A stretch of DNA of 64,000 nucleotides, taken from Eutreptiella sp. 'Long Island Sound 2002' (lineage: Eukaryota > Euglenozoa > Euglenophyceae > Eutreptiales > Eutreptiaceae). The stretch lies in the NCBI GenBank assembly GCA_964036045.1, contig OZ038395.1, forward strand, positions 3,932,410 to 3,996,409. Reading direction: 5' to 3'. A model generated the notes under the pieces. That model was not told the origin of the DNA, made no database searches, and saw only the letters and a list, made by a program, of their open reading frames with translations. The first letter of the stretch is position 1, and each line of letters opens with the position of its first letter. Shown piece by piece: positions 1-11,300 of the stretch. The translations under genes and the position numbers were made by a program.

Positions 1-414
1 CTGCACTACTGTATGAAGGATCAACACATTTTATGACTGTGCTTTGCTAGGACCTCAGGTCCACCCAGTTTCTGGGTGCACCCGTACTGTACATAAATGG
101 ACCTTCTACTATCCGGGGTTCTCCCAAGTACACTCAATGACACCTTGATCGCCAGGAACTCAAATTTTTTTTGCATGATGTCTTATCTCAAGGGAAGGTA
201 GTTTGCCACAGTTCTTGAGCTAGGGTAGTTGGGGTCGCCTCATTTTAAGGCCGCTTGGAAGGGGCGCTCCGAGGGGCTCTTCGGGGGGAACCTAGTCTAA
301 AAGTAGTGTGCAGTGTAGGTGCGGTGCAAGGATTCCCCCTAAGTCCAACATGGAACAGCGGGAGCTTTTCTGGTATGCCAGCTAACATTGTAGGTAGCAG
401 CGTGTGCCAAGCCA
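1..414. other. No gene recognised at left edge
   Basis: I see no convincing coding sequence, RNA gene or repeat in these bases. Because the next feature is the tail of a retroelement RNase H, this stretch may be decayed retroelement sequence, but no motif supports that directly. Confidence 0.4.
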
Positions 415-963
415 ATGTCTGACCTGGTTCAGTTCCAAATATTTAAAATCTCCTCAGGTGTGTATCGGGCCAGAGCAGTCCTTTTTGGCTGCGACACTGC
501 CTCCCCATGCCTCCCCAGCGTCCATGCCTCTTTGGAGCTGACGTGTGTGTGTGCCAAGGTACGTATCCCCTTTTTGCAAAGCCCTGCCCAGATTCGCAGG
601 TGCCTGCAGGGCGGTCCCATGACTCCTCTGTTTAGCAATTGCCATGGTGAAAATCCTCGCCATACAGTTCTCCATACGCCTCCAGATTTGCCTGACCGTA
701 CCCTTATAGTTGACTCAGACCGGACTTGGCTGCACAGGCAGAACAGACTCTTGCGGTCCACTATAAAACGCATGACACAGTGTGGGTTGGTGGTCGGCCT
801 GCATTGGGTGTCCACGGGATTTCAGCCGGCAGACCCCCCGAGTCGCCTTGATGCGGTGGTTTCTTCGTCTCCTTTACCTGCTCTGTATTTAGCACAGCTC
901 CGCTGGCACATGGTGTGTGCGCGTGTGCCTGGTCCGGAGGCGATTGGAGTGGTTTGGTTGTGA
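415..963 (+). pseudogene. RNase H C-terminal fragment of a YR-type retroelement
   Basis: The 182-codon frame ends at TGA 961-963. Its second half reads like the end of a retroelement RNase H domain: an Asp in a D-S-D context, a helix with LLRSTIKRM, then HWVSTGFQPADPPSRL, which fits the NxADxPSR ending typical of RNase H in DIRS-like and other YR retroelements. The first half is not recognisable, and no RT precedes it inside the window, so this is a 5'-truncated relic. Thirty-four bases after the stop begins a 111-bp sequence that also precedes the gag gene near 40.5 kb in the same sense. That position suggests this is the 3' end of another copy of that family. The start codon is arbitrary. 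RNase H assignment is moderate; family assignment is inference. Confidence 0.5.
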
Positions 964-997
964 AAGTGCCTGATTCATTTTGCATCTGACGCAGACT

Positions 998-1108
998 GCA
1001 AGCTGCACACACACACGCACCCACATCCACACAGACGATGTGAGGGAAACCAATGAACCAACGACCCCAAGCACCCAATGTGGATGAGCTCAACAGGGCA
1101 GGCGAATC
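998..1108 (+). repeat. 111-bp retroelement end/leader repeat, copy 1
   Basis: The reverse complement of this segment matches 40575-40685 with only a few differences. It begins GCAAGCTGCACACACACA and ends GGCGAATC. In sense orientation it follows the RNase H relic here and precedes gag at the other site, as expected of a terminal direct repeat of one retroelement family. Sequence on either side of the match differs between the two places. Confidence 0.75.
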
Positions 1109-1943
1109 ACAGGGCACTGGGGTCTAAACATCTCATCCGGCCATCATATTGTAGAAAGTCATGTGGCTAGGCGCCTTTCTGAAATGAGTCCGGGAGGGGG
1201 TGGGACGTGGGAGGGTATCTCCAATGTTCTTGAGTCACAGGCTCCCGTCCTACCCATTTCCAGACTAGCCAGGGAGAGGAAAGAAGTAAGTCGTGTACCG
1301 CAGCACCATTCTTTTTTGGGGGGGGGCTCAGACCAAGATGAGCTGGCGTAGCCTGCTCACTTCACAGTACTCGAGGTGACCCCTCGGGATCAAGGTTCAG
1401 AGCTGTCCAGTGCTACAATGATCCCACAAATGACTGTGGTAGCGGATCTGACACGTAGTGAGGATGAGCTGAGTCTGAAACCAGGTTATGCAGTGGGAGA
1501 CTGCCATGCCCGTAGGCTTCCCAGTGTTCCCACAATGACTGTAGGCTGAAAAAGACAGCGGAGTGAAGATTGAAGGCCGAGGTGAATCAGCAGGTTGCAT
1601 ATCATACACTATCAGAGTGGGAGGGGGATGACATTCAGGCACGATTGGTCAATCAGGCACAAAGGGTCACTATTCGCTTGGGGCAGAGCGCACTGCTGTG
1701 GAGTGATTGGTGACACACAGAAGAGGGCGAAGATGGGAGGTAGAACACAGGCAGGGTTACGTTGCGCTGGGGAGTGGCATTCCACACCTGTGGGGGAAAA
1801 AATAGACAAGGGGAGGACGCCACAGGGTGGCCAACCTGCCATGGGTTGGTGAAAAAATAGTAACTGGCGCGCAGCAGACACCACCGCCAAGTGCAAGAAT
1901 CCAGTGTCAGATGTCAAGTCTGTAGAGGGGTTGGTCCCTGTCT
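1109..1943. other. Unassigned spacer, no gene recognised
   Basis: Short open frames on both strands show no domain or conserved pattern. The only structure I see is the 25-bp repeat listed separately, a G10 run near 1318-1327, and TAGGCGCCTTTCTG at about 1169, which recurs near 3361. Confidence 0.4.
1288..1312 (+). repeat. 25-bp direct repeat, copy 1
   Basis: Identical over 25 bases to 3027-3051 (core GTCGTGTACCGCAGCACC), in the same orientation, 1,739 bp apart. The two copies bracket the minus-strand ORF at 1944-3026 and may mark the ends or target site of an element. Confidence 0.7.
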
Positions 1944-3026
1944 TCAGGGATTCGGCCACACCGGCTCGGACTCGGAGGGTTGAGTGCCAGTGCGGGGCGT
2001 GTAGGTCCATTTTGGGTTGGGGTTTGCAGTGTCATAGGGCCGGGAGCGCTTTTTGAGGTGATGTACGGTGGCAACGGCAGCTCGGAACAGGTCCTCCGCA
2101 GCTGACCAGTTTTCCCTTCGTAGTTGAGTGGCAACGTGTGTGAGTGCCTGCACTGACCGATGTCTCAAGGTACGTAGGGATTGAAGCCAAAACCTTTTCT
2201 TCTTGGTCCGGCATGTTTGCATCAGTGTGTCATAGTGGTCAAGGAGAAGAGTCCCTTGGCGCCTCCAGGCGATGATACGGCGACGCGAGGTGGCAATGGA
2301 GGTGCGTGAATTGCTGTAACATCGCCACATGCGATTGTAAAATTGCTGCAGGAGGTTGGCTTCTGTGTATTGGGCATACTGTAGGAAGCGGCTGCCCAAT
2401 TCCATGTCCCACCGTCGGTGTCGCATGAGGGTGTGGGCAAACTGCTTGTAATCCGCGATTGCAGTAGCCGGAAACTTTAATGCATGGTGGGGGGGGTGGG
2501 GGCAGGTCGGGGTGAAACACGCCTGGGAATGCACATAGCGCAAGGATGCAAAAGTTTTCAGATCAGCCGTGTAGGGTGTATCAGGGTGCTGGGTGAGGTA
2601 GCACGCCTGGGAATGCACATTGTGCAAGGATGCAAAAGTTTTCAGATCAGCCGTGTAGGGTGTATCAGGGTGCTGGGTGAGGTAGCGGACGGCCTTGGAC
2701 CGATTCTGGGAGGTAGGGGTTTGGGTCAGCAGCTTTTTTATCCGGCATGGAACCAGAAGGGTGGGCGCCGGTTTTGGGGTGGGTGTGTGTGGGTCGGAGC
2801 CACTTGTCGCAGGAGAGAAGTGTACCTGTTCCCACAGGTTTTTTGTTGTCGGGTTTGGTTGGGGTTTCCTACAGCGTAGCGAACCAAACCAGGCAGAAAT
2901 GGACGCAGTAGGGGCAGAAGAATCAGTGCATCGGCGCGGCATGGGTAATTCACCACGTAGGGACGTTACCGACAGAAGCAAGTGGTACTGATGGTACGCA
3001 ACACGCTCGCGCAGAGCAGGCCGCAA
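1944..3026 (-). CDS. Hypothetical protein, 360 aa, with internal 28-aa duplication
   Basis: This minus-strand frame of 360 codons ends at a TGA. I do not recognise the product. Residues in the middle carry an in-frame tandem duplication of 28 amino acids (core QHPDTPYTADLKTFASL). The second half is rich in Arg, Trp and aromatic residues (RMWRCYSNSR, RRIIAWRRQG, KKKRFWLQSLRTLRHRS) and would form basic amphipathic helices, similar in flavour to linker regions of LINE polyproteins or nucleic-acid-binding segments. No catalytic motif is visible. It is flanked by retroelement relics and by the paired 25-bp repeats, so a mobile-element origin is likely but not shown. The start Met is simply the first available one. 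The N-terminal third is low quality and may not be coding. Confidence 0.35.
   Translation of the reverse strand: MRPALRERVAYHQYHLLLSVTSLRGELPMPRRCTDSSAPTASISAWFGSLRCRKPQPNPTTKNLWEQVHFSPATSGSDPHTPTPKPAPTLLVPCRIKKLLTQTPTSQNRSKAVRYLTQHPDTPYTADLKTFASLHNVHSQACYLTQHPDTPYTADLKTFASLRYVHSQACFTPTCPHPPHHALKFPATAIADYKQFAHTLMRHRRWDMELGSRFLQYAQYTEANLLQQFYNRMWRCYSNSRTSIATSRRRIIAWRRQGTLLLDHYDTLMQTCRTKKKRFWLQSLRTLRHRSVQALTHVATQLRRENWSAAEDLFRAAVATVHHLKKRSRPYDTANPNPKWTYTPRTGTQPSESEPVWPNP
2521..2688. repeat. Tandem duplication, 84 bp x 2
   Basis: Two adjacent 84-bp copies (2521-2604 and 2605-2688) differ at only a few bases. Since 84 is 28 codons, the duplication keeps the minus-strand frame open. Confidence 0.9.
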
Positions 3027-3051
3027 AAGTCGTGTACCGCAGCACCATTCT
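3027..3051 (+). repeat. 25-bp direct repeat, copy 2
   Basis: Second copy of the repeat at 1288-1312. Weak similarity continues downstream of both copies (GATGAG followed by GCCTGCTC), so the repeat was probably once longer. Confidence 0.7.
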
Positions 3052-3414
3052 CATGTTGATGAGTTCGTTGAGTCAGGCAACACCGCCTGCTCGCATACAC
3101 ACAAACTGGTTTTAGTTTCGCGGAGAGTGATGGAGGAAAGGGTGGGGGTGGGAGCAGGTGTGTCCAATGGGCCGGCCAGCCATTGCCACCACATGCAGGA
3201 GGGGGGCATCAGAGCACCAAGCATCCACACACACACACACACACGATATACGCAACAAACGGGCACCAGCCAAGACGCGGGCAGCAGTCAAGAAGGCCTG
3301 TTTGCACAGATTCTCGTCAGGCACAGTCAGCACAAAAGCATGGCCATTGTCTGGCTGCACTAGGCGCCTTTCTGCAGTAACAAGACGTACGGAGATGAGG
3401 GCCAGGACCAGCCC

Positions 3415-3424
3415 ATGTTCAGCA

Positions 3425-3458
<34 letters not shown>

Positions 3459-4995
3459 GCCGGGCATCAGGACGGCGGCAGCACAGATCACAGGCCTTCT
3501 CCTCATGGACCAGTGGCCCCCATGTTTACGACTTTGTGGATTAGCCCCAGAGTTAGACACAGACAGCGTCAAGTCAGGGACAGCGCTCGCATTCATGACA
3601 GCTCTGCACAATATGTTGGTAGCCGTTTTGCAGGCCCGCAAGTTACGAGACACACAATCCCCCATGCTTTTCATGGGGTTGAGCCTCTCACAGCAGCTTC
3701 GGCAATACCCGTACCACCAACTGGTGGGACCCCTCCCCAGACCGGAAGACAAAGGGTTACTTCTTTTGCGTACCCCTAAGAAGGTGGAATGGCGGTGGGA
3801 AATGCCTTTTTTGGCGGACCTGCTACGCTGGCTGAGGGAACTGCACTGGGCCCCTGAACCAGGCACAGTGACGTTCTTGGAACTCGCACTGGACTTTGAG
3901 GAATTTGCGCAACGCACCCTCCTGCACGCTCCACAGGCAAAATTTAAGGGCACCACCCTTTCACTGCAAGAGAGAGGGGGGGTCTTACGACTTGCAATGG
4001 CAAATGCGCAGCGCCTGGTCACCAAAGGCCATTTGCATCCAGCGCGTGTGGTCACACGCTGCAGCTCTTTAGTTCCTTTGGGGGGGCCGGCACTCTGCGG
4101 CCTGAACTGCCGCCCCTATTTCACCTGCCACAGTGCCATGAACATGCACGTTCAGCAGTTAGCGGCATACTGTGAGCGCACGTGGGCCACCAAGGTTGGT
4201 CTCAAGAGAATACACAAACTGCGCCCGTACACACATAGGCTACGCAGAACAGCGCAGGAAGTGGAGGAGCATCGACTACAGCGTGCACTCCAGGGGAATC
4301 TGCAGTTGGGGCTGGCTCCGTCCTCGGAGCAGACCACTTTTGCCAAAGGGGGGGGGGGGGGCTGCTCCTCCTTTGCAGCTGATTTCTTCCCTGTGATAGG
4401 GGATGGGAAGCTCCCACAGCGCCCCTACACCGGGACACGCAGGCGCGCAAACACACACAGGGCGCCACCACCGGCGCCGCCGGCTGATCCGTCAAAGTGT
4501 GCCCAGCACTCTGCTGACGCGTGCACGACCTGCAAGAGACTTCGGCGCACAGCTGAAGCATGCTGTGCGCTGGGACATCACGCTGATGACCACATGGCAC
4601 GCAGACCGCAACTGCAACTGTGCCCACTGCATGGCCTGCCACCGTGCCCGAGGTGCACACTCAAGCAAAGGGGAGTGCGCCACTGCTGTCAGCAGGGACA
4701 CCATAAAGTGTGCACCCCAGTGCCTGCGCGCCGGAAGCGCCCACTTGCTGCACATGCACAACTGCCCAACAAACGACCACGCCTGCAAGGGCCTGCAAGT
4801 ATCTCTACGGGTCTGCTGAGGTCCCCACACCAACCCCCCACCCCTCCAGCCCCCAAACGCAGGAGGCCGAAAACACCCCCCCCTCCGTCCCCACCAGCCC
4901 CAGTTCCACGGGGGCTGGAGGAGACCGTGGCCGAGGATGTCGCCCGCCCGCTTTTCGTGACGAGGCACGGGAGAGCAAACACTCTGGATACCTAG
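3415..4995 (+). CDS. Retroelement-like C-terminal protein with duplicated Cys/His module
   Basis: The plus-strand frame of 526 codons ends at TAG 4993-4995. The first Met sits on a CA microsatellite; the Met at residue 31 is a likelier start, or the protein is 5'-truncated. Residues about 120-260 (WEMPFLADLLRWLRELHW, LELALDFEEFAQR, VTRCSSLVPLGG, NCRPYF) resemble the conserved region after RT in some protist LINE proteins; this is recall-level similarity without a named domain. A G14 run at 4348-4361 gives a Gly5 tract. Residues 362-393 and 403-433 form two copies of a Cys/His pattern: C-x2-H-x4-C-x2-C-x9-C-C-x2-G-H-H-x2/3-[HC]. This is probably a pair of zinc-binding modules. The rest of the C-terminus is Pro- and Arg-rich. 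Function unknown; nucleic-acid binding is the simplest guess. Confidence 0.45.
3426..3456. repeat. (CA)n microsatellite
   Basis: About 15 uninterrupted CA dinucleotides. Shorter CA runs lie at about 3230-3243 and 4450. It overlaps the first codons of the downstream plus-strand frame and gives a Thr-His run, which argues that the true start of that protein is later. Confidence 0.95.
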
Positions 4996-5125
4996 CCAGC
5001 AAAATACAGAGGTTCTGATTCCGCACAAGGGAGGGAAACAACGTCACAAAGAGGCCTCAGCAGACCTGAGCCGAATGAGGCGTCCAGCCCAACGCTGCAC
5101 AAGGATCCACCTCTAAAAGTAAAGA

Positions 5126-5161
<36 letters not shown>

Positions 5162-5371
5162 CGGGAGGAGATCAAGCGCACACACGGCGTGAGGAGATCA
5201 AGCGCACAGCGAGAGCAGAGCACCGATCATCAAAACAACTCGTCAGGCCAACATCAAAGTAAAGTCAGGGAGGCTAGGCGCATTTATGACGGACAGTGAC
5301 GATGAAGGTGATGAAGGTGCAAACAGGTTCCACACAGGGTGCTTCATATGATTTCCTTGCATTTTCATTGA
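4996..5371. other. Spacer with CA microsatellite and 26-bp repeat
   Basis: Contains a 33-bp CA run at 5127-5159, followed by two copies of a 26-bp unit (5161-5186 and 5187-5209; core GAGGAGATCAAGCGCACA). No gene is seen before the 55-bp satellite begins. Confidence 0.6.
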
Positions 5372-8300
5372 CCGGTAGCCATACGGGTGCATAATAGTTG
5401 TGCAGGGTGCAGAATCTCATCAGTTTCCGGTGGCCATAGGGGTGCATAATAATTGTGCAGGGTGCAAAAGCTCATCACTTTCCGGTAGCCATATGGGTGC
5501 ATAATAATTGTGCAGACTGCATAATCTCATCATTTTTTGGTAGCCATACGGGTGCATAATAATTGTGCAGGGTGCATAATCTCATCAATTTCCGGTAGCC
5601 ATACGGGTGCATAATAATTGTGCAGGGTGCATAATCTCATCACTTTTCTGTAGCCATAGGGGTGCATAATAATTGTGCAGGGTGCATAATCTCATCAGTT
5701 TCCGGTAGCCATACGGGTGCATAATAATTGTGCAGGGTGCATAATCTCATCATTTTTTGGTAGCCATACGGGTGCATAATAATTGTGCAGGGTGCATAAT
5801 CTCATCAGTTTCCGGTAGCCATGGGGGTGCATAATAATTGTGCAGGGTGCATAATCTCATCAGTTTCCCGTAGCCATACGGGTGCATAATAATTGTGCAG
5901 GGTGCATAATCTCATCAGCTTCCGGTAGCCATACGGGTACATAATAATTGTGCAGGGTGCATAATCTCATCATTTTTTGGTAGCCATACGGGTGCATAAT
6001 AATTGTGCAGGGTGCATAATCTCATCACTTTTCTGTAGCCATAGGGGTGCATAATAATTGTGCAGGGTGCATAATCTCATCACTTTCCGGTAGCCATATG
6101 GGTGCATAATAATTGTGCAGACTGCATAATCTCATCATTTTTTGGTAGCCATACGGGTGCATAATAATTGTGCAGGGTGCATAATCTCATCAGTTTCCGG
6201 TAGCCATACTGGTGCGTAATAATTGTGCAGGTTGCAAAATCTCATCAGTTTCCGGTAGCCATACGGGTGCATAATAATTGTGCAGGGTGCATAATCTCAT
6301 CAGTCTCTGGTAGCCATACGGGTGCATAAAAATTGTGCAGGGTGCATAATCTCATCAGCTTCCGGTAGCCATACGGGTGCATAATAATTGTGCAGGGTGC
6401 ATAATCTCATCACTTTTCTGTAGCCATAGGGGTGCATAATAATTGTGCAGGGTGCATAATCTCATCAGTTTCCGGTAGCCATACGGGTGCATAATAATTG
6501 TGCAGGGTGCATAATCTCATCAGTTTCCCGTAGCCATATGGGTGCATGATAATTGTGCAGGGTGCTTAATCTCATCATCTTCTGGTAGCCATACGGGTGC
6601 ATAATAATTGTGCAGGGTGCTTAATCTCATCATCTTCTGGTAGCCATACGGGTGCATAATAATTGTGCAGGGTGCATAATCACATCAGTTTCCGGTAGCC
6701 ATACGGGTGCATAATAATTGTGCAGGGTGCATAATCTCATCAGTTTCCGGTAGCCATACGGGTGCATAATAATTGTGCAGGGTGCATAATCTCATCAATT
6801 TCCGGTGGCCATACGGGTGCATAATAATTGTGCAGGGTGCATAATCTCATCAGTTTCCGGTAGCCATATGGGTGCATGATAATTGTGCAGGGTGCTTAAT
6901 CTCATCAGCTTGCGGTAGCCATACGCGTGCATAATAATTCTGCAGGGTGCATAATCTCATCGGTTTCCGGTAGCCATACGGGTGCATAATGATTGTGCAG
7001 GGTGCATAATTTCATCAGTTTCCGGTAGCCATACGGGTGCATAATAATTGTGCAGGGTGCATAATCTCATCAGTTTCCTGTTGCCGTAGGGGTGCATAAT
7101 AATTGTGCAGGTGCATAATCCCATCAGTTTCAGGTAGCCATACGAGTGCATAATAATTGTGCAGGGTGCATAATCTCATCAGTTTCCTGTAGCCATACGG
7201 GTGCATAATAATTGTGCAGCGTGCATAATCTCATTAGTTTCCGGTAGCCATAGGGGTGCACCATAATTTTGCAGGGTGCATAATCTCATCAGTTTCCGGT
7301 AGCAATACTGGTGCATAATAATTGTGCAGGTTGCATAATCTCATCAGTTTCCGGTAGCCATACGGGTGCATAATAATTGTGCAGGGTGCATAATTTCATC
7401 AGTCTCTGGTAGCCATCCGGGTGCATAATAATTGTGCAGGGTGCATAATCTCATCAGCTTCCGGTAGCCATACGGGTGCATAATAATTGTGCAGGGTGCA
7501 TAATCTCATCAGTTTCCCGTAGCCATACGGGTGCATAATAATTGTGCAGGGTGCTTAATCTCATCATCTTCTGGTAGCCATACGGGTGCATAATAATTGT
7601 GCAGGGTGCATAATCTCATCAGCTTCCGGTAGCCATACGGGTGCATAATAATTGTGCAGGGTGCATAATCTCATCAGTTTCCGGTAGCCATACGGGTGCA
7701 TGATAATTGTGCAGGGTGCATAATCTCATCTGTTTCCGGTAGCCATACGGGTGCATAAAAATTGTTCAGGGTGCATAATGTCATCAGTTTCCGGTAGCCA
7801 TATGGGTGCATGATAATTGTGCAGGGTGCTTAATCTCATCAGCTTGCGGTAGCCATACGGGTGCATATTAATTCTGCAGGGTGCATAATCTCATCGGTTT
7901 CCGGTAGCCATAGGGGTGCATAATAATTGTGCAGGGTGCAGAATCTCATCACTTTTCGGTAGCCATACGGGTGCATAATAATTGTGCAGGGTGCATAATC
8001 TCATCAGTTTCTCGTTGCCGTAGGGGTGCATAATAATTGTGCAGGGTGCATAATCCCATCAGTTTCAGGTAGCCATACGAGTGCATAATAATTGTGCAGG
8101 GTGCATAATCTCATCAGTTTCCTGTAGCCATACGGGTGCATAATAATTGTGCAGGGTGCATAATCTCATCAGTTTCCGGTAGCCATGGGGGTGCATAATA
8201 ATTGTGCAGGGTGCATAATCTCATCAGTTTCCGGTAGCCATAGGGGTGCATAATAATTGTGCAGGGTGCATAATCTCATCAGTTTCCGGTAGCCATGGGG

Positions 8301-11300
8301 GTGCATAATAATTGTGCAGGGTGCATAATCTCATCAGTTTCCGGTAGCCATAGGGGTGCATAATAATTGTGCAGGGTGCATAATCTCATCAGTTTCCTGT
8401 AGCCATAGGGGTGCATAATAATTGTGCAGGGTGCATAATCTCATCAGTTTCCGGTAGCCATACGGGTGCATAATAATTGTGCAGGGTGCATAATCTCATC
8501 AGTTTCCGGTAGCCATACGGGTGCATAATAATTGTGCAGGGTGCATAATCTCATCAGTTTCCGGTAGCCATACGGGTGCATAATAATTGTGCAGGGTGCA
8601 TAATGTCATCAGTTTCCGGTAGCCATACGGGTGCACCATAATTTTGCAGGGTGCATAATCTCATCAGTTTCCGGTAGCCATGGGGGTGCATAATAATTGT
8701 GCAGGGTGCATAATCTCATCAGTTTCCGGTAGCCATAGGGGTGCATACTAATTGTGCAGGGTGCATAATCTCATCAGTTTCCTGTAGCCACACGGGTGCA
8801 TAATAATTGTGCAGGGCGCATAATCTCATCAGTTTCCGGTAGCCACATGGGTGCATAATAATTGTGCAGGGTGCATAATCCCATCAGTTTCCGGTAGCCA
8901 TACGGGTGCATAATAATTGTGCAGGGTGCATAATCTCATCAGTTTCCGGTAGCCATACGGGTGCATAGTAATTGTGCAGAGTGCATAATCTCATCATCTT
9001 CTGGTAGCCATACGGGTGCATAATAATTGTGCAGGGTGCATAATCTCATCAGTTTCCGGTAGCCATACGGGTGCATAATAATTGTGCAGGGTGCATAATC
9101 TCATCCCTTTTCGGTAGCCATAGGGGTGCATGATAATTGTGCAGGGTGCATAATCTCATCAGTTTCCGGTAGCCATAGGGGTGCATAATAATTGTGCAGG
9201 GTGCATAATCTCATCAGTTTCCGGTAGCCATACGGGTGCATAATAATTGTGCAGGGTGCATAATCCCATCAGTTTCCGGTAGCCATAGGGGTGCATAATA
9301 ATTGTGCAGGGCGCATAATCTCATCAGTTTCCGGTAGCCATACGGGTGCATAATAATTGTGCAGGGTGCATAATCCCATCAGTTTCCGGTAGCCATACGG
9401 GTGCATAATAGTTGTGCAAAGTGCATAATCTCATCAGTTTCCGGTAGCCATACGGGTGCATAATAATTGTGCAGGGTGCATAATCTCACCAGTTTCCGGT
9501 AGCCATACGGGTGCATAAAAATTGTGCACAGTGCATAATCTCAACAGTTTCCGGTAGCCATACGGGTGCATAATAATTGTGCAGGGTGCAGAATCTCATC
9601 AGTTTCCGGTGGCCATACGGGTGCATAATAGTTGTGCAGGGTGCAAAAGCTCATCACTTTCCGGTAGCCATACGGGTGCATAATAATTGTGCAGGGTGCA
9701 TAATCTCATCACTTTTCGGTAGCCATACGGGTGCATAATAATTGTGCAGGGTGCATAATCTCATCAGTTTCCGGTAGCAATACGGGTGCATGATAATTGT
9801 GCAGGGCGCATAATCTCATCAGTTTCCGGTAGCCATACGGGTGCATAATAATTGTGCAGGGTGCATAATCTCATCAGTCTCTGGTAGCCATACGGGTGCA
9901 TAATAATTGTGCAGGGTGCATAATCTCATCAGCTTCCGGTAGCCATACAGGTGCATAATAATTGTGCAGGGTGCATAATTTCATCAGTTTCCGGTAGCCA
10001 TACGGGTGCATAATAATTGTGCAGGGTGCATAATCTCATCAGTTTCCGGTAGCCATATGGGTGCATAATAACTGTGCAGGGTGCTTAATCTCATCATCTT
10101 CTGGTAGCCATACGGGTGCATAATGATTGTGCAGAGTGCATAATTTCATCAGTTTCCGGTAGCCATACGGGTGCATAATAATTGCGCAGGGTGCATAATT
10201 TCATCAGTTTCCGGTAGCCATACGGGTGCATAAAAATTGTTCAGGGTGCACAATCTCATCAGTTTCCGGTAGCCATATGGGTGCATGATAATTGTGCAGG
10301 GTGCTTAATCTCATCAGCTTGCGGTAGCCATACGGGTGCATAACAATTCAGCAGGGTGCATAATCTCATCAGTTTGCGGTACCCATAGGGGTGCATAATA
10401 ATTGTGCAGGGTGCATAATCTCACCAGTTTCCGGTAGCCATACGGGTGCATAATAATTGTGCAGGGTGCATAATCTCATCAGTTTCCTGTTGCCGTAGGG
10501 GTGCATAATAATTGTGCAGGTGCATAATCCCATCAGTTTCAGGTAGCCATACGAGTGCATAATAATTGTGCAGGGTGCATAATCTCATTAGTTTCCGGTA
10601 GCCATACGGGTGCATAATAATTATGCAGAGTGCATAATCTCATCAGTTTCCGGTAGCCATACGGGTGCACCATAATTTTGCAGGGTGCATAATCTCATCA
10701 CTTTCCGGTAGCAATACTGGTGCATGATAATTGTGCAGGTTGCAAAATCTCATCAGTTTCCGGTAGCCATACGGGTGCATAATAATTGTGCAGGGTGCAT
10801 AATTTCATCAGTCTCTGGTAGCCATACGGGTGCATAATAATTGTGCAGGGTGCATAATCTCATCAGCTTCCGGTAGCCACACGGGTACATAATAATTGTG
10901 CAGGGTGCATAATCTCATCAGTTTCCGGTAGCCATACGGGTGCATATTAATTGTGCAGGGTGCATAATCTCATCAGTTTCCCGTAGCCATATGGGTGCAT
11001 GATAATTGTGCAGGGTGCTTAATCTCATCATCTTCTGGTAGCCATACGGGTGCATAATAATTGTGCAGGGTGCATAATTTCATCAGTTTCAGGTAGCCAT
11101 ACGGGTGCATAATAATTGTGCAGGGTGCATAATCTCATCAGTTTCCGGTAGCCATACGGGTGCATAATAATTGTGCAGGGTGCATAATCTCATCACTTTT
11201 CGGTAGCCATAGGGGTGCATAATAATTGTGCAGGGTGCATAATCTCATCAGTTTCCGGTAGCCATACGGGTGCATAATAATTGTGCAGGGTGCATAATCC

